64,000 nucleotides of DNA from Blepharisma stoltei (GCA_914767885.1 CAJZBQ010000052.1:528501-592500), one strand, 5' to 3'. Shown: positions 11,456 through 22,585, counted from the stretch's first letter. Notes: generated by a model from the sequence alone, not told the origin. Numbers and translations are program-made.

Positions 11456-12133
11456 ATGGAAGAATTCATACAACGCCTCAACTACATAGAAAATCTCCAG
11501 AAAAAAGGAGCCCATGAGCGAGAAGTCCTTCTTACCAGGATTTGTGAGCTTGAAGACCAAGTTGAAGATTTAACTGCTCAGCTGAGAAAAGTGCGCAAAG
11601 ATCCAAGACCTCCAATTGCGTCAAGAGAAAGCATTGAAATTAATAACGCCACAAAAGAAACCAATGCACAAGAAGACGAGCCTTGGCTGTTTTATACACC
11701 ACCTGGAAGGCCTATTAGAGACATTTTATCATTGCTTGATTTTTCTGAAGGTTACGAGTTAGATGCAAGGTCATTGCTTACTGAAGAAGCTTTATGAATC
11801 CAAGTTTTAGAAAGAATGAACGTTGTGGACATCCCCTCTAGGCTTTCAGCTCTACAGAAGCTGGCTTCTGTTCAATTGGCGTCTGCATGTCACAATGAGC
11901 TTTTAATTATAGTAAGAGGTATTCCTGTCAGCGCTCACCCTCTATTTGAAAGAATTTTGCCAAGCATACTTACATTAGCTGAATATGTTAATATAGCCTG
12001 GAGTGAAGTAGAAAACAATAACCCAGACATATTAGGCAGAGTTGCTGTTGTTCTTGAGTGTGAACAAGAAATGAAAGTTCTAAGTGTAGACAGAGGTGAT
12101 ACCCGAATGTCCTTATTCATAGAAAGACTATAA
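11456..12133 (+). CDS. Hypothetical protein with N-terminal coiled coil
   Basis: 225 residues with TGA at 11795-11797 as Trp (EEALWIQVLERM). Residues 1-45 form a heptad-like coiled coil (ELEDQVEDLTAQLRKV). The rest looks globular, with a conserved-looking DEPWLFYTPPGRPIRDIL segment. I do not recognise a family. The next gene starts only 18 nt downstream on the same strand, so the two could share regulatory sequence or overlap in their untranslated regions. Confidence 0.8.
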
Positions 12134-12151
12134 CTCTAAGAATTAATTAAT

Positions 12152-12916
12152 ATGGGAACTTTAGAAGGAGACTCAGGCTTTTTCCAAATGATTGAAAACT
12201 CTATTAAATATTTCGACCCAGAACAGCACAAAGATGACCAAAATAAGCGAGTAGCGCCACCAGAGAATTCTAAAGCAGAAATTGAAAGACTTAAAAAAGA
12301 AATCATAGACTTGACGAAATCAATAGAAGATATTATTGAAGATAAGCGAAAAATAGAAAGTGACTGCGCATTTTTAAAAAACCTGTTTTCACGGTTTGAG
12401 GCAGTTGAGAAGCAGTATAAAGAAAAAACGAATTTGCTCGAGGGAAGACTTAATGAGAAAAATCAAGAAATTGAACAATTGAGGGAAAAAGTGACAAAAA
12501 TAAGGCAGGATGAGCAAAATGAAGAGATTGCAATAAGGAGAATTAATTCAAGACAGGGCGCTGATAGCTTTGATGCAAGCTTAAATGAAATTATAGTGAA
12601 TTCGCCGCTTTCATTGAAACGCTATAAGTCCATGGAGAAGTTGCAGACTAGTGTGAAGGAGAAAGAAATAAATCTTGAAAAAGCGCTTGCAAGAATATCG
12701 AAACTGGATCAAGAACTTTATGCTAAAAATATGCAAATCGAAGAAATCAATAACAAAATGAAGATGGAAAGCAGGGAGAAAAAGAGGCTGATACTTCAAA
12801 ACAAGCATTTATTTGATGAACAGCATCGATTAGGAATTAAAGGCGATTCAGAGACTTCTCAGGAAAAAGCAAAAAAAGCACTGTTTAGATCAAGGACAGT
12901 TGCTACAAGAAAATAA
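12152..12916 (+). CDS. Coiled-coil protein, unknown function
   Basis: 254 residues, uninterrupted. Residues 45-120 and 165-235 are strongly charged heptad-rich coiled coils (EIERLKKEIIDLTKSIEDI; EINNKMKMESREKKRLIL). They are separated by a Ser/Asp-rich linker (RQGADSFDASLNEIIVNSPLS). No catalytic motif is seen. The arrangement suggests a structural or centrosomal/cortical protein, but that is only inference. Confidence 0.8.
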   Translation: MGTLEGDSGFFQMIENSIKYFDPEQHKDDQNKRVAPPENSKAEIERLKKEIIDLTKSIEDIIEDKRKIESDCAFLKNLFSRFEAVEKQYKEKTNLLEGRLNEKNQEIEQLREKVTKIRQDEQNEEIAIRRINSRQGADSFDASLNEIIVNSPLSLKRYKSMEKLQTSVKEKEINLEKALARISKLDQELYAKNMQIEEINNKMKMESREKKRLILQNKHLFDEQHRLGIKGDSETSQEKAKKALFRSRTVATRK

Positions 12917-13404
12917 TTGTAAATAAATCGTAATTTTGATTAACTGAATAGTTTTTAAAAGTCAGAAAGCTTATCAGTTTTTCTATTTTTTAAATAAATA
13001 AAAAAATCTCACTTTATGTCTGCAAAGCCTAATATGTAGTTTAATTATTTTTGATGCACAATTTTTATTGTTTAACTATGCCTAGCTCTTTTACCAAAAC
13101 CCTTTTTTGTTTTACCTCCATTTTTCTGTTTCGATAAATCCAAAATGTTCGCCAACCTTAAATTAACTGATTTCCTCTCTATCCATCCAAATTTTAAGCT
13201 TTATTCTTATATTAATAAATAAACCGCATTAAACCTAGCCCTCAGACCTCTCCAATTTTGAATTTAATGAAAATAAAATTAAAATGCCTGATTCTTCCTT
13301 TCATCATTAACTCATAAACAAATCCGCATTACTGACTATGCCGCATTAAATATTAATTACTAACCTTTATCGTAATTATTTTATATTTTTATACAAAAAC
13401 CCAC
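12917..13404. other. AT-rich intergenic stretch
   Basis: About 490 bases between the coiled-coil gene and the Myb gene. A long pyrimidine-rich run precedes the Myb ATG. No coding frame, repeat family member or RNA gene was recognised. Confidence 0.6.
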
Positions 13405-14163
13405 ATGGAGACGCCTAATTTAACTCCTTACCCTATAACAGAAGATGTCTGGATGATACCATGCTTTGTCAACAGAGAGGACAACATATATCAACCGCTT
13501 TGCAAGCCATTTAGTACTGATATAGATTGAGAGAAATTACAAACAAGACAGCCATGAACTTTAATAGAAGATGATTCTTTAAGAGCTCTCATAGAGCAAC
13601 GTGGACCAAGGCATTGAACGTCCATTGCTAGAGAATTAAATTCTATTGTACATAAAAGCCTTCCCCTTAGACAAGGGAAGCAATGTCGAGAAAGATGGTA
13701 TAATCATTTAGATCCAGGGCTTTTAAAAGGTAATTGGACAACTCAAGAAGATATTTATATTTTGGAAAAACAGCTTGAGATTGGCAACAAATGAAGCGAA
13801 ATTGCTAGGAATCTACATGGGAGAACGGAAAATCAAGTCAAGAACCGATGGAAAAGCATGTCCAAAAAAGCTGAAAAAATATGTCCTAAAGGATCCGATC
13901 CTATAAATTTCTTGCTAGACGAGAAAAAATGCATGGAAAAAGAAACGAAGCCTGAAAATCCGCTTCTTAATGTACCAACTCCAATTCCAAGAAGTGGTGG
14001 AAGCCCTGGATTTGTGCCGTATACTTTTAATGATCTAGGCTTTTCTTCTCTGGCCGACCAAATAAAAATGTGCTATAACATGGGAGTGGGACCAAACACA
14101 CAAGCCGAACCAAGTCCATCTCCATCATCTCTCTTGTTTTTCCAAAATCCAAGTTTTAGATAA
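13405..14163 (+). CDS. R2R3 Myb-domain DNA-binding protein
   Basis: 252 residues, only open if TGA is read as Trp; four in-frame TGAs are present. Two Myb repeats occupy about residues 50-155. Repeat 2 has W residues in QPWTLIEDDSL, RHWTSIA and ERWYNHLDPG. Repeat 3 has NWTTQEDIYI, KWSEIARNL and VKNRWKSM. Several of these invariant tryptophans are TGA codons. The repeats are followed by a Pro/Ser-rich C-terminal region. Such proteins bind DNA as transcription factors, and the linker LDPGLLKGNW is typical. No IES or intron is needed. Confidence 0.93.
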
Positions 14164-14181
14164 ATAAGTATAGAGATATAC

Positions 14182-14618
14182 TTAACTTAGCTTAACTTGG
14201 CGTCTGGTATTTAAGGTGTCTAGTGCCGCACCCCCATAAAATGGAGCTATAGCTAAACTAGTGACGTCGCCGAGCCATCTTGGAATTGCGGTGGTCAGCC
14301 TACCGGCTAAGCCTTCATCTGCACTTCGTCCTTCGTTTGCCGCACGTCTCACCCGGCGCGTTGCCGTTGCCTTGTCTCGACCCAGCTCCTGTGCGTGTTC
14401 CGTCTAAGGGTCATCCTCCCGTGGGGATGTGCTGAGAGGTAAAACCCCGAAATTTTGAGTGCACTGAGGAGCTGTTCCTTTGGTTATCACCAAAGTTAAA
14501 CAGCTATTGCTGTGCAGAAGTTCTCGAGAGAAAACCCAACCCAAAAAAAATAAAATTCCATGAGGGAGAGAAAATTAGTAAAGCTAAGTTCCTTCGAATC
14601 GAATGCCATTTTATTTAT
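14182..14618 (-). mobile_element. SINE-like retroposon (same subfamily as 37516)
   Basis: Flanked by GTATAGAGATATAC (14168) and GTATAGAGAATATAC (14619), a target duplication differing by one base. The 5' end on the minus strand is AAATAAAATGGCATTCG and its first 70 nt fold back on themselves. The 3' end is a CAAGTTAAGCTAAGTTAAG tail. It is near-identical in blocks to 37516-37944 (GGATGTGCTGAGAGGTAAAA; TCTCGAG; CACCCGGCGCGTTGCCG). No protein-coding frame. Confidence 0.85.
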
Positions 14619-14835
14619 GTATAGAGAATATACAGTTTTATCGTATATTAATAATAATCGAAATTTAATGAAATTTACTTGTTTATTAAATTTTGATTAA
14701 GCTTCTATTTTTATTAATAAATAGGATAAATGCTAAATTATGAATAATTATGTAGTTTTTAGCGTTAATAAGAAGTATTAGCTCCCCTCCATGAATAATC
14801 AAATAATTTTACTTATCACTGAGGTATTTTTCTAA

Positions 14836-15056
14836 CTCCCCCATGAGATAACAAAAAGATTTGGTTTGCTGACGGAGGGAGGTTTTTAAATTTATGTTTT
14901 AGAATGCAAGCTGTTTAAGTTAAACAGAATTAACTAGATTATCACTTATATATCAAAATTTTATTTCATAAAATTTTGTTTTTCAATCACAAAGTATAGG
15001 TTTTTGAGCAAAAAATATGTATTTTTCCAATTGGTTTTGTTCGCTTATGGAGGGGG
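14836..15056. mobile_element. TNA-MITE copy, internally shortened
   Basis: TAA flanks at 14833-14835 and 15057-15059. It has CTCCCCCATGAGATAAC at one end and GGTTTTGTTCGCTTATGGAGG at the other. The internal AACTAGATTATCACTTATATATC block is retained but part of the usual centre is missing. Confidence 0.7.
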
Positions 15057-15277
15057 TAAGAATATATAAAATTTAATATTACTAAAGCAGCTTATTTAAA
15101 TATATTTAAAAGAAAAAATGATAGTTTTGTATATTAAGTATTTAATAATTTATTTTAATCAAAACCAGGATTTTTCAATGGTTTTGCTTGAGGGGCGAAA
15201 TTAAGCAGTTTATCATCGGAATGCTTTTATCTTTATGCATTAACTCTTAATTAAATATGCGAAACACCATTTATTAA

Positions 15278-15631
15278 CTCCTCCCCCCTCCGTGAGTGAA
15301 CAAACCATTAGAAAAATCGCTATTTTTTGCCCAAAAACCCACCCTCAGTGAGTGAACAAAAATTTTTTTAATAGAAAAATTTTTTATGGAAAAAAATTTT
15401 GATATATAAATAATAATTAGTATAATGAAATCTAGAGCTAATTCGGTTTAATTTTAAACGAATTGCTTTTTAAAACATAAATTTTGCAAATTGAATTAAT
15501 AATTGCTTTCCAATTTTTGCGAATTAGGATTTTTTTAAATTTCAAAAAAAAATATTTTTTATAAAGATTTTTAAAAAAACCCCCTCCTAGAGTGAACAAA
15601 ATTTTTTTGTTCACTCACGGAGGGGGGGAAG
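15278..15631. mobile_element. TNA-MITE copy, well preserved
   Basis: TAA flanks at 15275-15277 and 15632-15634. It carries the four terminal/subterminal copies of the GTGAGTGAACAAA arm and the family's internal GATATATAAATAATAATTAG and TCTAGAGCTAATTC blocks. Orientation is opposite to the copy at 23132. Confidence 0.85.
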
Positions 15632-15634
15632 TAA

Positions 15635-16564
15635 GTGAGATTTTTTATTTTCAGCCATAATCCAATTTATTTATTCAACACCAATTCAAAATTCGGTAAA
15701 TTACGTTAAATTTTAATGATAAATATCTTTCCAGTGTTTTCAGGAACAAAAATGACGGGTTTTCTCCAGCAAATAAAGAAGATTAGATACTCTTGTGCTA
15801 TTTTTAAGGATTTTATTTCCTTTTTCTTAAATGTTTACTCATATCTTGATCTAGATCATGCCAAATTGCATCAAATAAAACCAGTCTGCCGATATTTGTG
15901 ACAAAATATTCAGAAATTGAATGAAATTAACAGTCCAATATATTGATAATTTCAATAGAAAAAGTCTGATAAATTTAACGGTGCATTTAGAATAAATACT
16001 ATTTATTAAAGAAAAGAAATTTTTTGAAAAAATGTATCTTGATACGGTATTTATCTAAACAAATTTTTTAGATAATTAGAATGAAAAAAAAATTTGTAGA
16101 AGTAGGAGTCAAGATATAAATTATGCTTAATAGATAAAAACTTTAGATAAATAATAAATAATCAAAGGTTGGGAGATTTTTAAATCCTCAATTTAATAAA
16201 AATGTTTTCCATTGAATATTTACAAAAATTAACAATTATCAACTAATATGTAAATGAAAATTCAAACTCTTATTATCTATCAGGAGCAAGTTATTAAAAC
16301 ACTATTAAACTAAACAATGCGATCTCTTACTTCCCCATTAAATTAGAATGAAACAATTTCATACAGGATTAATTATTCTTTTGAAATAAAAATAATATTA
16401 CATTTTCTTAACTTTCATAAAATTTAGATTTAAAATGCCAACTTGTTCAATAATATTCTACTTGCACTTCCCAACTTCAATTATAGCAAGTTTATGCTAA
16501 ATTTTTTATTTTAGCGATATTTATATATAAATTATTTATTTTAATTATTCCACTATAAAAGAGG
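15635..16564. other. AT-rich gap without recognised genes
   Basis: About 930 bases, very AT-rich, beyond the lectin gene stop. Only short chance frames are seen. No family repeat, RNA gene or conserved protein segment was found. Confidence 0.6.
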
Positions 16565-17860
16565 CTACCAAAAAAATGGAAATTTTACCGGAGGTGGAGT
16601 TAATTTCCAAGAATACACATATAAAGCACTTAAAAATTCTGAAATTTCACCTTTAAATCCTACAACGCCTCTTTTTTGCTTTGTAAAATCAACATTTTGA
16701 ATTTGAGATCCAGGGCCTTTTTTACCCATAAACTTAAAACTTAGTCCATGTTTGGCTGCTGCCTATGGTAACGCAGCCAGCAATGGTCTCTAAAGGGGAT
16801 TCAGTTGCTTTGCGAAGTTGCGATAGAGAACTTGTTGAGCTGGGATGATGAATTCGCTTGGGAAATCAGCTCGAACTCCACGTGCCATGACGCCTATTTA
16901 GTAGAGGTCTATGTTTCTGTCTCCTCCTTAAGTTTTGGGCTCCGGTTTGCCATGGAATTCTGCAATATGTGCATGGCGAAAAGGGTTGTCCCAGAAAAAT
17001 CCAAAAAATAGACTTTCTGTAAAAAAGGAAAAGCTCAAAGCCTGATGTGTAACTCTTAGTTTCGCACTAGAAATTGCCTGATTGGTCAAGTATTACCTGT
17101 AGACGCTGCTGAGCTTTCCCTTCCAAATCTGAGCCCCCTTTTCCCTCGAGGTAAAATCTAATCCTGAAAGCAGACTAGAGCTAGGCTCTGTACATTACCA
17201 GAATTGCTTACCTAGCATACTATCAATTTCTTGTTGGCAAACCTCGCCGGACATAAATAAGTGTTGCTCAATGATGCATTGCTGGAAAGCAATGCCCGGC
17301 AAAAAGCCATATTTATTAAGGCCTATTTCACCTGTGCTAAAAAATTTTGCCCTTGAGCAGTTTGAAATGAAATTGAATTTACATATTTATCATATGTGAT
17401 TTCTATTTTTTGAATATAGTCTGATGTCCCTAATATAAGCCGGTCTTCTTTCCCGTGATGCCCTCTTATGTGTGATGTTCGTTTTACAGAGCCATCAATA
17501 TTGTATTCAATTATAAAGCCTTTTATGTAATCTTCTGAATAAATTGTAAGATCATATATGCTAATTAGAGAGATAAAATATATTAAAAATAAATTATAAG
17601 CTTAAATTTTATAGAAAATACATGCTTATTTAAGCAATATAATATTAAGCCATCATAAATCCATATATGTGGATAAGTTGGGACTGCTTTATCAGTTCTT
17701 TATGATCAAAAAATTGAATGTCGTCACGATTTATAATGCCAGTAGGTGGGAAAACGTCTGGGATTTGATTTTTAGATTCCATAAGTGGAAGAAGTGGTGG
17801 TGCAGGCTGGTTTATGTAGAGATCTCTAACTGTGCCTCTATATATGACTGAGCATCCCAT
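16565..17860 (-). CDS. Jacalin-like lectin domain protein
   Basis: Three MAC-destined segments, 17860-17648, 17556-17340 and 16743-16565, give 202 residues. The middle and last parts match a jacalin-type beta-prism: YDLTIYSEDYIKGFIIEY, then GHHGKEDRLILGTSDYIQKI, then FQTAQGQNF, ending VVGFKGEISEFLSALYVYSW. Jacalin domains bind carbohydrate. The N terminus MGCS could be myristoylated and palmitoylated, suggesting membrane attachment rather than secretion. A Pro-rich linker precedes the lectin domain. Both removals (91 bp and 596 bp, TA to TA) give the correct frame. The 596-bp junction (NFL-SFKF) is less certain than the other. Confidence 0.82.
16744..17339 (-). mobile_element. Retroposon-derived IES in lectin gene (596 bp)
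   Basis: TA at both junctions (16742-16743, 17338-17339). The GC-rich insert shares extended blocks with the retroposon at 57976-58643 (TTACCAGAATTGCTTACCTAGCAT; GGTAACGCAG versus GGTTACGCAG). Its 5' end on the minus strand reads AATAAATATGGC. An older, imperfect target duplication may exist (GGCCTTTTTTACC and GGCCTATTTCACC), but joining there breaks the frame. Confidence 0.75.
17557..17647 (-). other. 91-bp TA-bounded IES in lectin gene
   Basis: An AT-rich insert with in-frame stops lies between GFMMA and YDLTIYSED. Removing 91 bp from TA to TA joins them as MMAYDLTIY, matching the start of the jacalin fold. Confidence 0.75.
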
Positions 17861-17943
17861 TTCCTTTTTATATTTTAATAATATAACATTATCGAGAAAA
17901 AGCGCATTGTTTTATGCGATATATTTAAATAGGAATTATTAAA

Positions 17944-20364
17944 TTAGTTGTATGAACTATCGAGCTCAAGTCTTTGCTTTATTATTTCTCTATACATCAA
18001 TGCAATGTTTCTAGGGATAACTGCATCTCTTTGCAGCTTTATTTCCATTTTTTTTTCTTCATTATTTTTTAGCTTTGAGGTTTTGTCTTTTAAATTCTTG
18101 GCGGACCCGTCTTTTGAAACCTTGGGGGGATCAATATCCAGAGTATACTCACTCCTACTTTAAATTGAAATAAAAAATTCTATTTTAGTTTAAATGGAAT
18201 TTTTCAGTTAGAATAAATTATATGAACTTTTCAAATATTTAAACTTTTGATTCTAATAGCTCTTTGCTAATCAGTCTAATTATTCCTTTAAAATAGAGCA
18301 AGGTAAAAGTAAATTTCACTTTCAGCAATATTAAATTGCTATTAAACCGACACAGATAGAAATTGTTGCTTTTACCTAGAAAAAAATTGTGATTCAACTG
18401 AAAGCGAGTTAATTGAAATTTTACTAGCAATTTGCTTCAATTTAAAGATAAGAGTTAATAACTTTAGAAATGATTGGAAGATTGGATTGCGATTGGAACT
18501 GGGGATAATTTTTATGAGGATTTGTGAAGTCCTTATTTATTTGATCCTCAAATATTTTGCGCTTTTCTTCTTGAGATTTCTCATATTTTTGTTTGGAATT
18601 GATTATAAACTCAACGTATTTATTTGGGCGGCTTTTTTTTTTGATAGTGTTATTGTCAGGCTTTATGGTATCGACTAACTATTTAATTATTAAGGTGCAG
18701 GTCTATAGCTTTCTGCATTTTGCTTTAATAAATATAAAACTTAAATAAAAATATTAAACATTTACTAATTATGATTTCAATATAGCTAGGCATGCTGTTT
18801 GCGGGCACTAATTCTGGCTTTATCTTGGATAAATTGAAAGCCGGCAATTCACCTAGAGGTGGCAAGTTAACTCCAAGTTGATAAATCCTGAGATAAGGAT
18901 TATTTCATCAATTTGTATTGATTCATCGCTTCTAGGTAACTTGTTGGTTCAAATAGGCTGTAAAAGAATTAGCATGAGGGCCCGCTAATGCTGTTATTTC
19001 TAATATCTTTAGTATATATTGATAAAATCTTTAAATTTTTTCTTTGCCTGTGCAACGATAAATTATCAATAGATAAGGATGAGAAAAGGAAAAAAATATT
19101 TCAAAAAAATTATTATAGTTAACTACACTGACTGGCACGGGGTGCTTTTGGCTCGAAACTGAGCCAAAAGCACCCCGTGCCAGCCAGTGTAGTTCACTAT
19201 AGCTTATATTTCAAAAAATATGCTGATTATAAACTGAAGTGAGAGTAAATTAATAGTTCTTGTTTTGATTGCCCTATTTGAGTTATCGCGATTTGCCAAT
19301 TCTTTTAAATTGTGTTCCTTTTCCAGTTCCAGTACTTCTATATTTTCTTTAGAAGCTCTTATTCTAGCTCCGTTAAGCAAAGTCTTTTCATTTTTTGGGC
19401 TTTTTTCTCATTTCTCTTCAGGAATTATTTTGAAATTCCTATCATTTTTGCTTGGGCTTTTAATATTCTTAATTGGCTCAGCAGTCTCACCTACATAATC
19501 TCTATATACAAGAGATATAAGTTCTCCAGCATTACCTTGCTCATGTGAGCATAATCTTGGGGAGCTTCTACCTACATTGTATGATGGGTTTCTATATCCT
19601 GTTGCTGATTCTGCAATAATTCTAGATTGATCATTAATCTCAGGAATATAGCGGTTAGTTTCTTGCATTTCTAAAACATGCTTTTCTATTTCTTTAGCTT
19701 TTTTGAGCTTAAGTTCGATACCTTTTTTGATTAGCTTGTCCTAATAATTAAAATATGGCTCACTCTAATTTACTGGTATCCACCGAAAATCTATTGCAAT
19801 TGCCCGAGGATGGCGCTATCTTGCGCCATCCTCGGGCAATTACTATATCTCTTATATATTTTAATTATGAGATTTGGTTTCCCTGGTGAAATTATCTCAG
19901 CTGTTAGGTAAGTAAGAGCTGGGTGGTTTTCCTACCGGATTCCTGACCTTAGGGAATGGTATTTTCCAGAAGTGTAGAGATGGGACATTGAGGGTGCTGT
20001 TCAGACACAAGTCAGTGCCTGAGCTCAAAGAAGAGCTGTTGAAGCCTAAATTTCTAAACTGGCGTCCTCATTGGAGATCAAAGCCAAGGCGCCACACCCT
20101 TGGCGGGCCCTGAGGAAAATGGAGCGAGATTCGACCAGGGTGGTGCTGGATAGCTGTGGTCGAGCAACCTGGTAGTGGACATTAAACGTATTATAAATAA
20201 TGAAGGTAAGATAGTATTAGCTTGTCCTCAATTTTCATCTTGGGAGAGGTTTCATAGTTAGCTTTCCTAGATTTTGTGTTTCGCTGTGAAGAAGGAGGAG
20301 AATCATATTGTTTTTTAAGTGACAGATAAATAGGCGACTTCGCAAATTTGTCTTGGAAGAGCAT
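17944..20364 (-). CDS. Hypothetical Lys/Asn-rich protein in four segments
   Basis: Segments 20364-20229, 19742-19248, 18677-18467 and 18157-17944 give 351 residues, beginning MLFQDKFAKSPIYLS and ending KQRLELDSSYN. TGA serves as Trp in IPEEKWEKSPK. The protein is basic and mostly helical, without recognised domains. The first junction is well supported by a 13-bp direct repeat that joins KIED to KLIKKGIELK. The other two (570 bp and 309 bp) rest on TA ends, codon phase and return of coding character. No function is proposed. Confidence 0.7.
18158..18466 (-). other. 309-bp IES with short terminal inverted repeats
   Basis: TA at both ends. TTTAAATTGAA near 18160 and TTCAATTTAAA near 18437-18447 form terminal inverted repeats. 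AT-rich with many stops. Removal joins LPIIS to RSEYTLDID in frame. Confidence 0.65.
18678..19247 (-). mobile_element. 570-bp composite IES containing two foldback structures
   Basis: It lies between KTRTINL and VDTIKPDNN. TA occurs at both ends and 570 bp keeps the frame. Inside are a long hairpin (19114-19201) and a second inverted-repeat block (about 18790-18985, with TTTGCGGGCACTAATTC against TTAGCGGGCCCTCATG). This suggests stacked insertions. The exact junctions are tentative because many TAs are nearby. Confidence 0.6.
19114..19201. repeat. Near-perfect 41-bp-arm hairpin
   Basis: TATAGTT...GGTGCTTTTGGCTC is followed by a 6-nt spacer and then its reverse complement, with about 38 of 41 arm bases paired. 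The flanks share ATATTTCAAAAAA on both sides, so the hairpin looks like an inserted element with a direct repeat. It is much GC-richer than its surroundings. Confidence 0.85.
19743..20228 (-). mobile_element. Retroposon-derived IES with 13-bp duplication
   Basis: AGGACAAGCTAAT (minus strand) is repeated at 20228-20216 and 19742-19730. Removing 486 bp joins IEDKL to IKKGIEL. The insert is GC-rich (CGCCACACCCTTGGCGGG) and includes a 42-bp palindrome, ATTGCCCGAGGATGGCGC plus its complement near 19800-19843. The same palindrome forms the ends of the element at 52274-52502, so an extra insertion is nested here. Confidence 0.8.
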
Positions 20365-20534
20365 AATTATTATGAATATTATTGGAATAGCATAGAAACT
20401 TCTATCATTATGTAAAATAATTATTCTTTTTAATGCTGATGCTAAATATTTATATTTTTAAGGAAATTTGACTAAAATAAGTTACACAACTAAATATCCA
20501 TATATCTTTAAATAAAATTTAAAGAGAATTAATT

Positions 20535-21212
20535 ATGAAAAGCTTAAATCTCGCCTTACTAATGAAGCCTTGTGGCATTGAAAAAGACTTAAACGCGCTT
20601 TCCAGTTCTTCCTGCACAGAATTCAATAATTCATACTTAAAAGAAACTCTTTTTAACCAAGATATCTCTTACGATATCCGCAAAGAAATAGAATCTAAAT
20701 ACCAAAACTCAAAATCCAATAAAAATTATATTTTCCCCCGAAGTATCAGCACTTCCAATGTCTTAAAAATCCAAATAAAATCAAAACCCAATTTTTCAAG
20801 ACCTTTATCAATGCAAAAAGAAAGAAAACCAAGCATTGGGTTTCAAAGCAGCAAGTCAATGCTAAAGAAAGTCTCAAATTCTCCACAATCTAAATTCAGG
20901 CTATTTTCTAAAAGGTCACAGACACCTAATAGTTTATTAAATCCTAGTAAATCAAGCTCTAAAATAGACCAAAGCTCATCTGGCAACTTAAAGACGCCAA
21001 AAGAGCTGCTAAACCCTCTTTCACACAACAGGGTTATGAGTGATTTTACTCATAACAAGCAAAGCTTCAGAAATAACATAGCTCTTACCAAAGATAAGCC
21101 AATAAAAATAGCAAACTCATTCTTGTCGAAATATCAGAAAATAATTATGAGTCCTATTAAAGATCTGAAGCCTATTTTAAAGAATATCAAATTAAAAAGT
21201 AAAATAATGTAA
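20535..21212 (+). CDS. Hypothetical Ser/Lys-rich protein
   Basis: 225 residues, uninterrupted, basic and probably disordered (SSSKIDQSSSGNLKTPKELL). Repeated S-x-x-P and K-x-P sites could be phosphorylation targets. No known domain. Its stop abuts the stop of the next, opposite-strand gene with no gap (21212/21213), so the transcripts must overlap at their 3' ends. Confidence 0.75.
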   Translation: MKSLNLALLMKPCGIEKDLNALSSSSCTEFNNSYLKETLFNQDISYDIRKEIESKYQNSKSNKNYIFPRSISTSNVLKIQIKSKPNFSRPLSMQKERKPSIGFQSSKSMLKKVSNSPQSKFRLFSKRSQTPNSLLNPSKSSSKIDQSSSGNLKTPKELLNPLSHNRVMSDFTHNKQSFRNNIALTKDKPIKIANSFLSKYQKIIMSPIKDLKPILKNIKLKSKIM

Positions 21213-22585
21213 TTATGAGTTATTGCCGTGAAAAGCCATCAGTAAATTTGTCATTAAACTTCGCTCGAATTGTCTATAAACAATTTCGAAGTCCGTAAGC
21301 AATTCTTTTATAGATTTAATCAAGTTTACATCATTTTTGCTTAAGCATAAACTCCAAACTCCTCTTTTTAGCTTCAGTCTTTGGTACTCCACTAAAGTCG
21401 AATTATAGTCAGGCTCAACTCCAGTATATTTTGTGACTTCAGGGTTTTTCGATGCTACAAGTCCTGCGATACTTTTGACAGCTTCAAAATCACAATTACG
21501 GTTTAATGATAAAAATTCGTTTACAAGCTTACAAATTGTGTCGTTCAATAACATCGCATATTGATTCACTTGGTCATCTGCAATTTTAGATAAAGGTTCT
21601 CGGTACACCATTAGTGCCAGCCAGAGTGTTTCCATAGTAAAGATATCATTATTAATTTCTTTCAAATCCAAAAGTTTTACGTTTAGTCCTCTTCCTGTCA
21701 CTCTATATGCATAATTATCGATGCTAACTATACCCCATTTTATAGCCATTGCTGAAATAAATTTTAAGGTCTCTGCAAATAATATATATTCATTATAAGT
21801 CCGTGGGTGAGAGTCCAGAATAGCCTCTAAATTTGCATTTAAGGAGTTTCTTTGAGAAATTGACAGTTCATCTTCCATGCTTTTTAGTCGATATACATGA
21901 TGGATTTTTGAAATAGATTTAGATGATAAACAAGATGAGGAAAGTTCCAAGTTAAACTTCTTACATAACTCGTATAAAACGATTTCGTAGTAATCAAGTG
22001 GGGTATTTTTAATTTCTTGCTAAATAATATTTACAATTTTCGTTTCAATTGCTTCAGTTATAGCTGCGGAGTCAAAACGAGGCCGAATATTGAACGCCTT
22101 GACGTTCTTAGAATAAAATGGTGATGCTGATGGAAGAGGACTCTGAGGTGCACTCTCTATGGAGCAGGTGTCCCTGCCAGACGGTTGACCTCCCACTAAG
22201 TTTTGTCTATCAGGAATATCAGGGCATCATTTAGAAGGTCAATCTGCTCTAGGAAGCTAATCCTTTGGATAGGTGGCTCATTTCGGAAATCCTAAATGGC
22301 AGCCTTCCATTTTCTGAGGTCTATTGAGACTGACTTTTTGGAGCCGAGATAGTTGGATATCTGCTTATGGACAGATTAATTTTAACTTACTAACTTGACG
22401 TCCTCTAGTCTCGCAAAAATTTCACTCCCTTCGCTGCCGTTTTCTTTTTGTTTATTCTGATACACAAATAAGGCTTCTTCTTCAACTTCATTTTCAGCTT
22501 CTGGTAACTTTCTCAGTTGTATAAAATTCAAATAAATAGAAGGATTAGGTGGGGTTTCTTTTGAAGTTTCGTCTGGAATACTCAT
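21213..22585 (-). CDS. Hypothetical globular protein with one intron and one IES
   Basis: Segments 22585-22402, 22105-22035 and 22019-21213 give 353 residues (MSIPDETSKETPPN...). A 15-nt intron removes an in-frame TAG. A 296-bp GC-rich insertion is removed between two copies of ACGTCAAG to join ARLEDVK to AFNIRPRFD, with correct phase. The second half is alpha-helical and looks folded (LFAETLKFISAMAIKWGIV; ETLWLALMVYREPL), but I do not recognise it. The start is the first Met of the acidic N-terminal segment. Confidence 0.75.
22020..22034 (-). other. 15-nt intron
   Basis: GTAAATATTATTTAG on the minus strand. Removal replaces the in-frame stop and joins AIETKI to QEIKNTPLDYYE without frame change. 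Confidence 0.85.
22106..22401. mobile_element. Short GC-rich retroposon-like insertion
   Basis: Flanked by ACGTCAAG (minus strand). The plus strand starts with the family-like AATAAAATGGTGATGCTGATGG. Removing 296 bp restores the host frame. The 8-bp repeat contains no TA. A slightly smaller TA-to-TA deletion (left AGTTA, right TTTTA) is also in frame. Confidence 0.65.

Noticed and set aside
16714-17335. Removing the lectin-gene retroposon at the GGCCT(T/A)TTT imperfect repeats
   Set aside because: That junction shifts the frame and gives an early stop. The TA-to-TA removal of 596 bp keeps the jacalin frame.
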